A DNA stretch of 64,000 nt from a virus. Shown one piece after another: positions 40,561 through 49,270 of this stretch (position 1 is its first letter; each line of letters starts with the position of its first letter). The stretch is taken from the IMG/VR virus record IMGVR_UViG_3300046703_000100, positions 1-64,000 of that record, one strand, 5' to 3'. The notes beneath the pieces are model-generated. The model worked only from the letters and a program-made list of their open reading frames with translations, was not told where the DNA came from and made no database searches. The translations under genes and the position numbers were made by a program.

Positions 40561-42334
40561 TCTTGAATATTGCGAACATTGTAATAAAGAAACTTCATTT
40601 CAATATATCCAACATATTAAAGGATATACGATTAAAAAATGTTTAGATTGTTATACTATTACTAAAATAGAATCTAATTCAGAAGAGATTGATTCTAATA
40701 AAATTTTATTAAGTATAATAATTCCTTCTTATAAAAGACCTGAATTATTAAAATGGGGATTGTATTCTTTAAGTCAACAGATAACTACTTTTCCATTTGA
40801 AATAATAGTTTTAAATGACGGTATTAAGGACGAGACTGAAAATATATGTAACTCTTATCAAGATAAATTAAATATTCGATATATTTATATTGGACATCGT
40901 AATGAAAAAGAAGACCATTGGAGAATTCCAGGATATGCTATAAATATTGGAGTTAAACAATCATTAGGAGAAAATATAATTTTGTCATGTCCTGAAATTT
41001 TTATCATGGATAATTGTTTACAAGAAATTATAAATTTACTTTCTAAAAATAAAAAATTATTGATAAATACTAACGGATTTCATGAAAAAAGAGATAATTA
41101 TATTAATCAATTAAAAACAACTGGAAAAATAAATTTAGATTTATCTACTATGACATCTTTAGATACTGAATTACCTTTTTTTATAGCAATGAATAAAGAA
41201 GAATTTATTAATATTGGAGGATACGATGAAGATTTTATTGGTTATTGTTGGGATGATAATGATATAATAAGTAGATTAAAATTAAATAAATGCACTTTTC
41301 TAAAACTTAATAAAACAATTATTCATTTATGGCATGATAAATTAAATTATAACAATCCTAAAATTATGGACATGTGGCGTTATAATAAGAATTTATACGA
41401 TACTCGAAGAAATATGATTATAAGAAATGAAAGTAAAGAATGGGGAGTATTAAAAGTTCCTCCGCCAGAAGATATTTGGGTTTTAAAGAATATACCAAAA
41501 ATCGCTCATTTTTATTGGGGTCATCCTTATATTTCTTATTTAAATTATTTATCAATTTATACTTTTCAAAAATATAATCCAGATTGGGATATTAGACTTT
41601 ATTATCCTAAAAAAGCATTTTTAGAACAAACATGGAAAGACCCAAATCAAAAATTTACTTTTAAAGGTAAAGATTATTGTTCTGAACTCAAAAAACTTCC
41701 AATAAAATTTATAGAATTTGATATGAAAAGTATTGAAATAAGTAACGATATTGCAGAAGTATTTAAATCTGAATATTTAAAAAATTATCTATTAAGTACA
41801 ATAGGCGGTTTATGGTCAGATATGGATATTCTATATTTTAAACCAATGAATAAAATTAACGTTAATATAAAATATAATGAAGATATTACAAATGTAGTAT
41901 CAATTGATACTAAATATACTAATAAATGGTTTCATTCAATAGGCTTTTTATTATCCTCTCCTAATAACGAATATCATGATTTCTTTTTTAAAGAAGGAAA
42001 AAAACAATTTGACCCTACAAGTTATCAAAGTCTTGGAGCAGTATTATTTAATAAGATTTGTCCAAGTATAATATCTATTCATGCTAAATTTCCTAATACT
42101 AAAGCAGTTAATATGTCTTATGATACCGTTTATGCTTATGGTTATATTAATAGACGATGGGGTTTAATATATAATAGTAATAATACTGTATATTATACAA
42201 ATGAATCAATTGGTTGTCATTGGTATGGAGGATGGAAAGAAGCGGAAAAATATATAAACGAAGTAAATGATACTAATTATAAAAAATATAATAATGTATT
42301 ATGTAAAACAATTAGGATGGCATTAAATGACTAA
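40550..42334 (+). CDS. bifunctional glycosyltransferase, GT2 fused to GT32-like
   Basis: 594 residues. The N-terminal zinc ribbon (CEHCNK, CLDCYT) is followed by a GT-A domain of GT2 type at about 50-290 (SIIIPSYKRPELLKWGLYSL, EIIVLNDG, GYCWDDNDI). A second domain at about 320-590 resembles the GT32 capsular/mannosyltransferase type (PKIAHFYWGHPYIS, LLSTIGGLWSDMDILYFKP with the DxD). Each would transfer a sugar from a nucleotide-sugar. First gene of the glycan cassette; cytoplasmic by sequence. Confidence 0.83.
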   Translation: MTNNLEYCEHCNKETSFQYIQHIKGYTIKKCLDCYTITKIESNSEEIDSNKILLSIIIPSYKRPELLKWGLYSLSQQITTFPFEIIVLNDGIKDETENICNSYQDKLNIRYIYIGHRNEKEDHWRIPGYAINIGVKQSLGENIILSCPEIFIMDNCLQEIINLLSKNKKLLINTNGFHEKRDNYINQLKTTGKINLDLSTMTSLDTELPFFIAMNKEEFINIGGYDEDFIGYCWDDNDIISRLKLNKCTFLKLNKTIIHLWHDKLNYNNPKIMDMWRYNKNLYDTRRNMIIRNESKEWGVLKVPPPEDIWVLKNIPKIAHFYWGHPYISYLNYLSIYTFQKYNPDWDIRLYYPKKAFLEQTWKDPNQKFTFKGKDYCSELKKLPIKFIEFDMKSIEISNDIAEVFKSEYLKNYLLSTIGGLWSDMDILYFKPMNKINVNIKYNEDITNVVSIDTKYTNKWFHSIGFLLSSPNNEYHDFFFKEGKKQFDPTSYQSLGAVLFNKICPSIISIHAKFPNTKAVNMSYDTVYAYGYINRRWGLIYNSNNTVYYTNESIGCHWYGGWKEAEKYINEVNDTNYKKYNNVLCKTIRMALND

Positions 42335-43406
42335 AATAATGACAATTTGCGGAACTAGACCCGAAATAATACGTCTTTCTTGTATTATTCCTAAATTAGA
42401 CAAGATATGTGAACATATATTAGTCTATACCGGACAAAATTTTAATACTCGTTTAAAAGATATATTTTTTCAAGATTTAGGAATACGTACTCCTAATTAT
42501 GATTTAGGTGCTATGGGATGTTTTGGAGAACAAATAGGTGTAATGTTCACTAAACTTGAATGTATATTAAAGACTGAACATCCTGATAAAGTTCTCATTC
42601 TTGGTGATACAAACAGTGCATTATGTTGCATTGTCGCTGAGAGATTGGGTATTCCGGTTTATCATATGGAAGCAGGAAATAGATGCGGAGATAAAATTGC
42701 AGAAGAGATTAACAGAAAAATAGTAGATAATACCTGTACAATTAATCTACCGTATACTAAAAGAAGCAGAGATAATCTTATTAATGAAGGGTTCGATTTA
42801 AAACGAATATTTGTTACTGGTAATCCAATCAAAGAAGTAATAGAATTTTATCAAAATCAAATAATTGATAGTACAATATTAACAACTTTAAATTTAAAAC
42901 ATGAAAATTATATATTAGCAACGCTCCACCGTAGTGAAAACGTCGATGATTTAAAACGATTAACTGATATAATATCTGCTTATAATCAAATTTCAGTTAC
43001 AACTGGTAAAGAAATTATTGTATCTACACATCCTCGAACACAAAGTAAATTATCGCAATTAATGATAACTATTTATGATAAAGTAAGATTCTTACCTGCT
43101 TTTGGATTTTTTGATTTTATTAGATTAGAAAAAAGTGCTTCATGTTTATTGACAGATTCTGGTACTTGTCAGGAAGAAGCAGGACTACTTCATATTTCTT
43201 GTGTAGTTACTCGCAGAGCAACTGAAAGAACAGAATTAATAGAATGTGGAGCAAGTATATTAGGAGGTATTGAATTTTCATCTATTTTAGAATCTTATCA
43301 ATATGCTAGTAAAATAGACAGAAATTGGGAATTACCGAAAGAATATTTAGACCTTAATGTTTCTAATAAAGTAATTTCAATATTAATGGGAGAAATCAAT
43401 GTTTAA
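42327..43406 (+). CDS. UDP-HexNAc 2-epimerase (WecB/WbjD/WbvD-like)
   Basis: 359 residues. TICGTRPEIIRLS, VLILGDTNSALC, YHMEAGNRCGD with EEINRKIVD, LATLHRSENVDD, STHPRTQSKL and LLTDSGTCQEEA cover the whole 2-epimerase active site. The MEAGNRC...EEINR form is closer to WbjD/CapG/WbvD of L-sugar pathways than to WecB. It would invert C2 of a UDP-acetamido-6-deoxy-L-sugar. Overlaps the upstream gene by eight bases and is followed by the two other pathway enzymes. Confidence 0.85.
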   Translation: MTKIMTICGTRPEIIRLSCIIPKLDKICEHILVYTGQNFNTRLKDIFFQDLGIRTPNYDLGAMGCFGEQIGVMFTKLECILKTEHPDKVLILGDTNSALCCIVAERLGIPVYHMEAGNRCGDKIAEEINRKIVDNTCTINLPYTKRSRDNLINEGFDLKRIFVTGNPIKEVIEFYQNQIIDSTILTTLNLKHENYILATLHRSENVDDLKRLTDIISAYNQISVTTGKEIIVSTHPRTQSKLSQLMITIYDKVRFLPAFGFFDFIRLEKSASCLLTDSGTCQEEAGLLHISCVVTRRATERTELIECGASILGGIEFSSILESYQYASKIDRNWELPKEYLDLNVSNKVISILMGEINV

Positions 43407-44361
43407 AGACAAAATTATAACAATTTCGGGGGGTACAGGTTCTTGGGGAAATGAATTAACAACTCAGTTATTAACTTATAATCCGAAAGAAATACGAATA
43501 TATTCAAGAGGAGAATTTGCTCAAGTTACGATGCAGAGAAAGTTCAATAATCCTAAATTAAAATTTATTATCGGTGATGTAAGGGATTTCGGAGCTTTAA
43601 AAAAAGCAACAAAAAATGTAAATTATCTTTTTCATTTAGCAAGCTTAAAACATGTGCCGATTTGTGAATTACAACCTGATGAAGCTATTAAAACTAATAT
43701 TATCGGTATTCAAAATATAATCGAATGTGCAATAGAAAATAATATTCAAAAAGTAATAGATGTATCAACTGATAAAGCTTGTAATCCTTTCTGTTTTTAT
43801 GGTATGACAAAAGCTGTTGGAGAAAAACTTACACAAGAAGCTTCAAGACAAACGACTAATACTCAATTTTTAGTTATTAGAGGAGGCAATGCTCTTGGTT
43901 CAAGCGGAAGCGTTTTAGGATATTTTATTGACCAAATTAAACGGTATAATAAGATTACAATTACAGATATTGAAATGACCAGATATTTTATTACTTTACA
44001 AGAAGCAATCAAACTTCTTTTTGTTTCAATAGCAAGTGAATATTCTGGTAGTATCTTGGTTATGAAAATGCCAGCTTGTAAAATTATAGATTTAGCAAGG
44101 GTGTTAATTCAAGAATACGGAAATACATATACAAAGATAGAAATAATTGGAGTTCGTCCTGGAGAAAAACTTCATGAATCTCTTGTTTCTACTTATGAAT
44201 CAGTTAATTGTTATGAATATAATAAAGATTATTATCTTGTTTATCCTTATGGTAAACTTGATTTACCTAAAGTTGAATTTAAAGAATATTCTTCTAATGA
44301 CAAACTTATGAACACAGGTGAAATAATGAATATGTTAAAAAAAGGTGGATTTATAAAATGA
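43399..44361 (+). CDS. UDP-GlcNAc 4,6-dehydratase/5-epimerase (CapE/WbjB-like)
   Basis: 320 residues, short-chain dehydrogenase fold. GGTGSWG (10-16) binds the cofactor, STDKACNPFCFYGMTKAVGEK holds the active-site YxxxK with the DK pair of the FlaA1/CapE/PseB group, and GVRPGEKLHE is the C-terminal signature. The enzyme makes a UDP-2-acetamido-2,6-dideoxy-4-keto-hexose from UDP-GlcNAc. Between the 2-epimerase and the reductase, it fits the L-hexosamine route better than the pseudaminic route. Confidence 0.85.
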   Translation: MFKDKIITISGGTGSWGNELTTQLLTYNPKEIRIYSRGEFAQVTMQRKFNNPKLKFIIGDVRDFGALKKATKNVNYLFHLASLKHVPICELQPDEAIKTNIIGIQNIIECAIENNIQKVIDVSTDKACNPFCFYGMTKAVGEKLTQEASRQTTNTQFLVIRGGNALGSSGSVLGYFIDQIKRYNKITITDIEMTRYFITLQEAIKLLFVSIASEYSGSILVMKMPACKIIDLARVLIQEYGNTYTKIEIIGVRPGEKLHESLVSTYESVNCYEYNKDYYLVYPYGKLDLPKVEFKEYSSNDKLMNTGEIMNMLKKGGFIK

Positions 44362-45212
44362 AAAAAATTCTTATCTTAGGTTCAAATGGAATGGCAGGTC
44401 ATTGTATTTATAATTATTTAAAATCTTTAAATAAATACGATATTTACGCCACTCGCCAAAAAGATAGTGATGAATCTCAACATATTTATGCTTGTAATGT
44501 TAAATCACAATTATATTTCTTAGAACCTTTAATAAAACGTATTCAACCAGATATTATAATTAATTGTATTGGGATACTTGTTAAAGCCAGTGAAGATAAC
44601 TCTGAAACTGCTATTTTCATTAATGCGTATTTTCCTCATTGGCTTGAAAAAATAACTAAAAATACTCAAACAAAAATTATTCATTTGAGTACTGATTGTG
44701 TTTTTGATGGTAAAAAAGGTAATTATCTTGATACTGATATACCTGATGGGATAGGATTTTATGCTCGTAGTAAAGCATTGGGAGAGATTATCAATAAGAA
44801 GGATTTAACCCTTAGAATGAGCATTATAGGCAAAGAACTTAAAATTGATGGCACAGGGCTATTTGAGTGGTGTTTGAGGCAAGAAGGAGTCATTTCGGGC
44901 TATTCTAAGGCATATTTTAATGGGATTTCGACCTTAGAATTGGTAAAAGCGATAGATAAACTTATAGAGTCGAATATAATAGGTCTTTATCAATTAGCTC
45001 CTAATTATAAAATAAATAAATATCATTTGTTACAATTATTACAAAAAATTTGGAATAAACAAAATATAACTATTCATCCCGATTCAAGTTTAGACCAAGA
45101 CAAAACTTTAATAAATAGCGAACCCCCAATACCTAATTATATTATGCCTTCTTCTTATGAAATAATGCTTAAAGAATATAAGGAATATTTAGATGCAAAC
45201 GAATCTAACTGA
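44358..45212 (+). CDS. RmlD-like 4-ketosugar reductase (WbvR-like)
   Basis: 284 residues. LGSNGMAGHCIYNYL is the NAD(P)-binding start, HLSTDCVFDGKKGNYLD and YARSKALGE hold the catalytic Thr/Tyr-Lys set of RmlD-type reductases. There is no C-terminal cupin, as CapF/WbjC would have, so it resembles WbvR, which reduces the 4-keto sugar on the path to UDP-L-RhaNAc and, after 2-epimerisation, UDP-L-QuiNAc. ATGA overlap upstream. Confidence 0.82.
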   Translation: MKKILILGSNGMAGHCIYNYLKSLNKYDIYATRQKDSDESQHIYACNVKSQLYFLEPLIKRIQPDIIINCIGILVKASEDNSETAIFINAYFPHWLEKITKNTQTKIIHLSTDCVFDGKKGNYLDTDIPDGIGFYARSKALGEIINKKDLTLRMSIIGKELKIDGTGLFEWCLRQEGVISGYSKAYFNGISTLELVKAIDKLIESNIIGLYQLAPNYKINKYHLLQLLQKIWNKQNITIHPDSSLDQDKTLINSEPPIPNYIMPSSYEIMLKEYKEYLDANESN

Positions 45213-45747
45213 AATACAAAATTATCTTAAAGATAAACAAATTTGTCTATTAGGTAATGCTCGGTCTATTTTAAATAATCCTAAAGATATAGATAAATAT
45301 GAAATTATAATTAGAATGAATAGAGGAATACCTAAAGGTAAAGAAAAATATATAGGTAGTAGAACAGATGTTTTATGTACTTCTACTAAAAATACTCTTT
45401 ACGAAATTCATCAATTTAATCCAATGTTTATAATTTGGATGACAAAAGACCAAAATTTAAAAAATCCTATGATAGATTATTATATTCAAAATCCTCCTGA
45501 AGATTGGCAAGAATTAAAAGACAGTTATCCTGATAAATATTTACCTTCTACTGGATGTATTGTTATTAATTTTTTATTAAAACATGTTGAATTTAAATCT
45601 TTAACTCTTATGGGTTACGATTTTTTCTGTACAGGAACGTTTTACCACAATTTAAAAAATCAGTCGTGGCATCCTGCCGAATTTGAAGAATATTTTATTA
45701 AAGATATGATATTTCCTTATAAAAATGTGGAGTTAATAATCAAATGA
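45193..45747 (+). CDS. GT29/sialyltransferase-like glycosyltransferase, 184 aa
   Basis: CLLGNARSIL, YEIIIRMNRG, SRTDVLCTST and LPSTGCIVINFLL followed by LMGYDFF and FYHNLKNQSWH match the core motifs of bacterial and phage GT29-like proteins. Classical members transfer sialic acid from CMP-sialate; no CMP-sialate genes are seen, so the donor may differ. Starts 20 bases before the end of the reductase gene. Confidence 0.7.
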   Translation: MQTNLTEIQNYLKDKQICLLGNARSILNNPKDIDKYEIIIRMNRGIPKGKEKYIGSRTDVLCTSTKNTLYEIHQFNPMFIIWMTKDQNLKNPMIDYYIQNPPEDWQELKDSYPDKYLPSTGCIVINFLLKHVEFKSLTLMGYDFFCTGTFYHNLKNQSWHPAEFEEYFIKDMIFPYKNVELIIK

Positions 45748-46340
45748 TAATAGTTTCCTTCGCCACAAAAAATACGCCCTATGAAGGCGTGATAAAAGAA
45801 TTTTTGTTATCTTCTTTGGAACAACTGAAACTTTCTTACGATATTGCTTATCCAGAAGATAGAGGTTCTTGGCAATTAAATACTCAATGGAAACCTACTA
45901 TAATTAAAGAAATGCTTCTTAAACATAAAGAAGCTATTACTTATATAGATTCAGATGCTACTATAATGCTTTATCCTGAATTATTATATAAATTACAAAA
46001 GTATGATATTGGGGTACATTATTTTGATTGGTATTATTTCTGGAAAAATATAGAAGGAAATCCTAAACGAGAAATTTTAGGAGGAACTTTATATTTTAAT
46101 TATAACGATAAGACATTAGCATTTGTAGATGAATGGATAAAAGTAACTAAAGAAAAAAGTTATAATGACCAACAAAGTTTAAATGAGTTAGTTCCAAAAT
46201 GTAACCAACTGAAAATTTATTCGTTACCAATAGAATATTGTGCGATTTGTAAAAGTACAAAAGTTCCTGATTGGCTTATTAATCCAGTAATCGTACATCA
46301 TCAGTGTTCCAGAAAATACAAAGGATGGAGAAAGAAATGA
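45744..46340 (+). CDS. GT-A type glycosyltransferase with DxD, 198 aa
   Basis: ITYIDSDATIML carries the metal-binding DxD of nucleotide-sugar transferases, preceded by a Rossmann-like start (IIVSFATKNTPYEGVIKEF), and followed by LGGTLYFN and a YNDQQSLNEL segment typical of the nucleotide-diphospho-sugar transferase family. Acceptor and donor unknown. ATGA overlap with both neighbours. Confidence 0.75.
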   Translation: MIIVSFATKNTPYEGVIKEFLLSSLEQLKLSYDIAYPEDRGSWQLNTQWKPTIIKEMLLKHKEAITYIDSDATIMLYPELLYKLQKYDIGVHYFDWYYFWKNIEGNPKREILGGTLYFNYNDKTLAFVDEWIKVTKEKSYNDQQSLNELVPKCNQLKIYSLPIEYCAICKSTKVPDWLINPVIVHHQCSRKYKGWRKK

Positions 46341-47029
46341 ATAAACCTTCTCAAATCGTAATTGTAGGCGGAGGGTCAAGTATTTCTGAAGGCATTAACT
46401 TAGGACTTTGGGAAAAACTTAAAGAAAAATTTACTTTTGGTATTAATTATTCCTACAAATACTTTAATGCCACTGCACAATTATATTGCGACAATTCGTT
46501 CTATAATAATGAATCTCCTAAAATGACTAATATACCTCTTATTATAGGAACAACTTATCAGGTAAAACAAAGAATAAATAATTCTATTCATCTTACCGCT
46601 ACAAATAAATATTCTAGAGACCTTTCTAATGGAGTATATTCACCACGTTTAACAGGTATGTTCGCTTTAACATTAGCGATATATTTATTAAATGTTGGAG
46701 AAATATTTCTTTTAGGTTATGATAATGGCAATATTACCGAAGAAAAAGATGATAAAGGACGAGCGATAACACATTTCTACCAAAAAGAATTGATTCATGG
46801 AGGCAGTGGAAAAATTTATTACTATAACAGGAAATCCGCAGAAGAGACCGATTATGGAGTATATAAACAAGAAAAAAACGTTAAAATTTTTAACGTTTCT
46901 TTAAATAGTAAATTAAATATATTTCCTAAAATATCTTATGAAGAATTTTTTAAACAATTAAATAACGAAACTTATGACCAAAATCTTTTAAGACAAGAAA
47001 TTTTATCAAAATTAAAAGGTAAATATTAA
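46337..47029 (+). CDS. MptE-like/GT42-like protein of the glycan cassette, 230 aa
   Basis: Start at 46337 (ATGA overlap, AAGGATGGAG upstream); the ORF runs back to 46304 inside the previous gene. IVIVGGGSSISEGIN and FGINYSYKYF, then LTGMFALTLAIYLLNVGEIFLLGYD are typical of DUF115/MptE-like and GT42-related proteins that bind nucleotide-activated substrates. It probably transfers a sugar in the same pathway. The coding DNA holds a perfect 11-base inverted repeat at 46876-46898. Confidence 0.65.
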   Translation: MNKPSQIVIVGGGSSISEGINLGLWEKLKEKFTFGINYSYKYFNATAQLYCDNSFYNNESPKMTNIPLIIGTTYQVKQRINNSIHLTATNKYSRDLSNGVYSPRLTGMFALTLAIYLLNVGEIFLLGYDNGNITEEKDDKGRAITHFYQKELIHGGSGKIYYYNRKSAEETDYGVYKQEKNVKIFNVSLNSKLNIFPKISYEEFFKQLNNETYDQNLLRQEILSKLKGKY

Positions 47030-47536
47030 ATGAAAGATACTAATACCTCTAATACTTTTTGGGGTTCAATTATTGCAGGATTTTTAGGTGCATTAGGAGG
47101 TGCTGAAAATTCTAATAAAAACTTTCGAAGAATTGGATTACCTCTATTTCTTGCTGGTATCGCTTGGCAACAATTTCATAATTGGTATATTTTTAGTATC
47201 TTCTTAATGATTCCTATATTATGTATAGGATATGGGTTAAACTCTCTATTATATAGGGTATTTTATGCCTTATTTGGTCATAATGGCCTATTAGCCGATA
47301 TATTTACAAGAAGTACGTTAGGATGTCTTCTTTCTTGTACTTTAGCTCCTATAGCCCTTATAACACAAAATTACCTACTGTTTATAGTAGGTATGTTAAC
47401 GATTATTTTAGTTTTTGGGTCGTTAAGTTGGAGAGATTTAGGTAGTTTTAAATTTCAAGGAAAACAATTGATTTGGTCAGAATTCATCCCTTATGCTAGT
47501 ATAGGAATTGTTTCTCTAATTTTAATCTATTTTTAG
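47030..47536 (+). CDS. polytopic membrane protein, 168 aa
   Basis: Four to five hydrophobic helices from about residue 12 to the end, with small polar loops. It follows the last glycosyltransferase with no gap and is the last + strand gene before the convergent late genes. A role in moving or anchoring the glycan is possible but unproved. It is not recognised as flippase or GtrA. Confidence 0.6.
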   Translation: MKDTNTSNTFWGSIIAGFLGALGGAENSNKNFRRIGLPLFLAGIAWQQFHNWYIFSIFLMIPILCIGYGLNSLLYRVFYALFGHNGLLADIFTRSTLGCLLSCTLAPIALITQNYLLFIVGMLTIILVFGSLSWRDLGSFKFQGKQLIWSEFIPYASIGIVSLILIYF

Positions 47537-47554
47537 ATAAGTAGTTCTATTTAG

Positions 47555-48013
47555 TTAAACCTTAATAACTTTCCATTTCAACCATTTAATCTTTAGATTT
47601 AATTCCGCATCAAACCATCTGCTTTTAATTTGTTCAAAGATAGATTTGTGGATTAATCGCAATCCCGATTCAGTAATAAATATTTTATATTCTTCTTCAT
47701 GCCAAAATAAAGCATTATCTAACCGTTGAATATCTTCTGTCAACGGATTTTTTATTTGATTTACAAGTAAAATCCAATCGTAACCTTCTTGGGAGAATGT
47801 TCTCGCTCCTAATTGAATTATAAAAGATTTATTTCGTCTTGGATAAATACATACTGCTGGAATCTCTTTTAACCAAAGATTAGTTGCTGTTTTATCTTTT
47901 GAACCATTATCTATAAAAACATAAGGAACTTCTAATTTATCTAATTCATCGGCTAATCTTTCAACATTATTTTCTTCATTATAGACAGGAATTAAAACTG
48001 CAAATTTATCCAT
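47555..48013 (-). CDS. GT2-like glycosyltransferase, short form, 152 aa
   Basis: FAVLIPVYNEENNVERLADEL and YVFIDNGSKDKTA are the N-terminal GT2 signature. The middle is shorter than usual and lacks a clear DxD, and the end (SGLRLIHKSIFEQ, then WFDAELNLKIKWLKW) matches the C-terminal part of the GT2 core. It may be a minimal or degenerate enzyme. It is the last gene of the - strand unit, next to the + strand glycan cassette. AAGGGG precedes the start. Confidence 0.65.
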   Translation of the reverse strand: MDKFAVLIPVYNEENNVERLADELDKLEVPYVFIDNGSKDKTATNLWLKEIPAVCIYPRRNKSFIIQLGARTFSQEGYDWILLVNQIKNPLTEDIQRLDNALFWHEEEYKIFITESGLRLIHKSIFEQIKSRWFDAELNLKIKWLKWKVIKV

Positions 48014-48022
48014 ATGTACCCC

Positions 48023-48124
48023 TTATAGTTCATGAGTTACATTACGACCACGTTTACACCTATTAAAGTCTTCCGGTGTAATAAATTTATAATGAATTTT
48101 GTTAATGTAATAACCTTGTTTCAT
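48023..48124 (-). CDS. hypothetical peptide, 33 aa
   Basis: Short ORF in the gap between two longer genes, with AAAAGGAAT just before the ATG. The product is basic (CKRGRN near the end). Coding status is supported by ribosome site and spacing only. Confidence 0.4.
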   Translation of the reverse strand: MKQGYYINKIHYKFITPEDFNRCKRGRNVTHEL

Positions 48125-48134
48125 AAAATTCCTT

Positions 48135-49256
48135 TTAAGAAATAAAAGACATTTGACTTACTATTAATGTACCTGAACATACAAAACTTTCTGGAGAGAA
48201 ATCGGGGTGATTCCACTCGATAAATGGAGGAGGATTAAGACCTACAGTTGCTTTTGCTAAACAATGTACAGAAAATACTTTATCTAAAGCAGTTGGTACA
48301 CGACCCATAGAACTTGTAAAAAATGAATATATATTAGTACCAGATGGAGGCATAAAAAAGAAATTTGTAGTTCCATTGTTTATAAATGTAATATATTTTT
48401 CAAGTAGTCCACCAGAATTGGAAACACTATGATATAAAGTTAATGTTGGAGTAATTGGAATATAAGGAGTATAATTTTGAAAATATCTTAAATATACTAA
48501 AGTATAATATACAGTATCCGGGTCATACATTCCAATCCAGTAATGTGTTGCAGAAACGACTCCTGAAGCATTGCCAATGTATCTGCCTTTGGAAGTAACT
48601 GATGCAGAAGCATCTACAAAAGGTACATATACAGCAGAATCAGTTTTGTTTCCAAGTGTTACTTGAGCTGTTCCAGAATTGATACCAAGATATACATACA
48701 CTTGATGTCCTGCTGTGCAATCCATCATCGCTACATCTTGTGTTGTAAATTTTCTTAAATCTTCAATGTGCATATGTGTAATATTCCCCTGCCAAAGAGG
48801 AGAAGTTAAAGTTGGGTCTATCCAATCTAATTGATGAGGTTTTTGACGTTCTATTCCATCTACATCGTAATTCAGATATTGTTCCATAATTGCAGTACGC
48901 TCTATTGGAGTCGTACTTCCTGTAATACCTAAACCTTTTTCTATAGCATCTCTTAATTCTTTTATATGTATTTTATTAGGAATCCAAAAACTACCTGGTG
49001 CTCCTTCAACTGGAGTCCATCCAGCAATAGGTTTATTATCATCGTTGGCATCTTGTAATTCTTTTATATGTTTATTTTTAACAATTGTAAATCCTTGATA
49101 AAGATTTTTTGTAGGGTCTGTTTGAGGCACTAATAAACCAGAAATTTCATCATAAATAAACTTAGACCCACCTTTTACAAGTAGTGGGTCTTCTGTATAT
49201 TTTAAATCTGCAAATTTACTGAAACAATAAGGGCAAAGGTCTGAATTAAGAGACAT
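48135..49256 (-). CDS. tail fibre / adhesin-type structural protein, 373 aa
   Basis: N-terminal zinc pair CPYC, then three repeats of a helix like HIKELRDA (HIKELQDAND, HIKELRDAIE, MHIEDLRKFT) spaced about 50 and 100 residues, a pattern seen in phage structural proteins. The last 200 residues are beta-rich with many Thr, Ser, Gly and Tyr, as in receptor-binding tips. Next to other fibre genes at the end of the late operon, it is probably a host-contact protein. Confidence 0.6.
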   Translation of the reverse strand: MSLNSDLCPYCFSKFADLKYTEDPLLVKGGSKFIYDEISGLLVPQTDPTKNLYQGFTIVKNKHIKELQDANDDNKPIAGWTPVEGAPGSFWIPNKIHIKELRDAIEKGLGITGSTTPIERTAIMEQYLNYDVDGIERQKPHQLDWIDPTLTSPLWQGNITHMHIEDLRKFTTQDVAMMDCTAGHQVYVYLGINSGTAQVTLGNKTDSAVYVPFVDASASVTSKGRYIGNASGVVSATHYWIGMYDPDTVYYTLVYLRYFQNYTPYIPITPTLTLYHSVSNSGGLLEKYITFINNGTTNFFFMPPSGTNIYSFFTSSMGRVPTALDKVFSVHCLAKATVGLNPPPFIEWNHPDFSPESFVCSGTLIVSQMSFIS

Positions 49257-49270
49257 AATTATTCCTTATT

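Noticed and set aside
47372-47393. Perfect 8-base hairpin TACCTACT/AGTAGGTA
   Set aside because: Inside the membrane protein gene with no T-run after it; no sign of termination.
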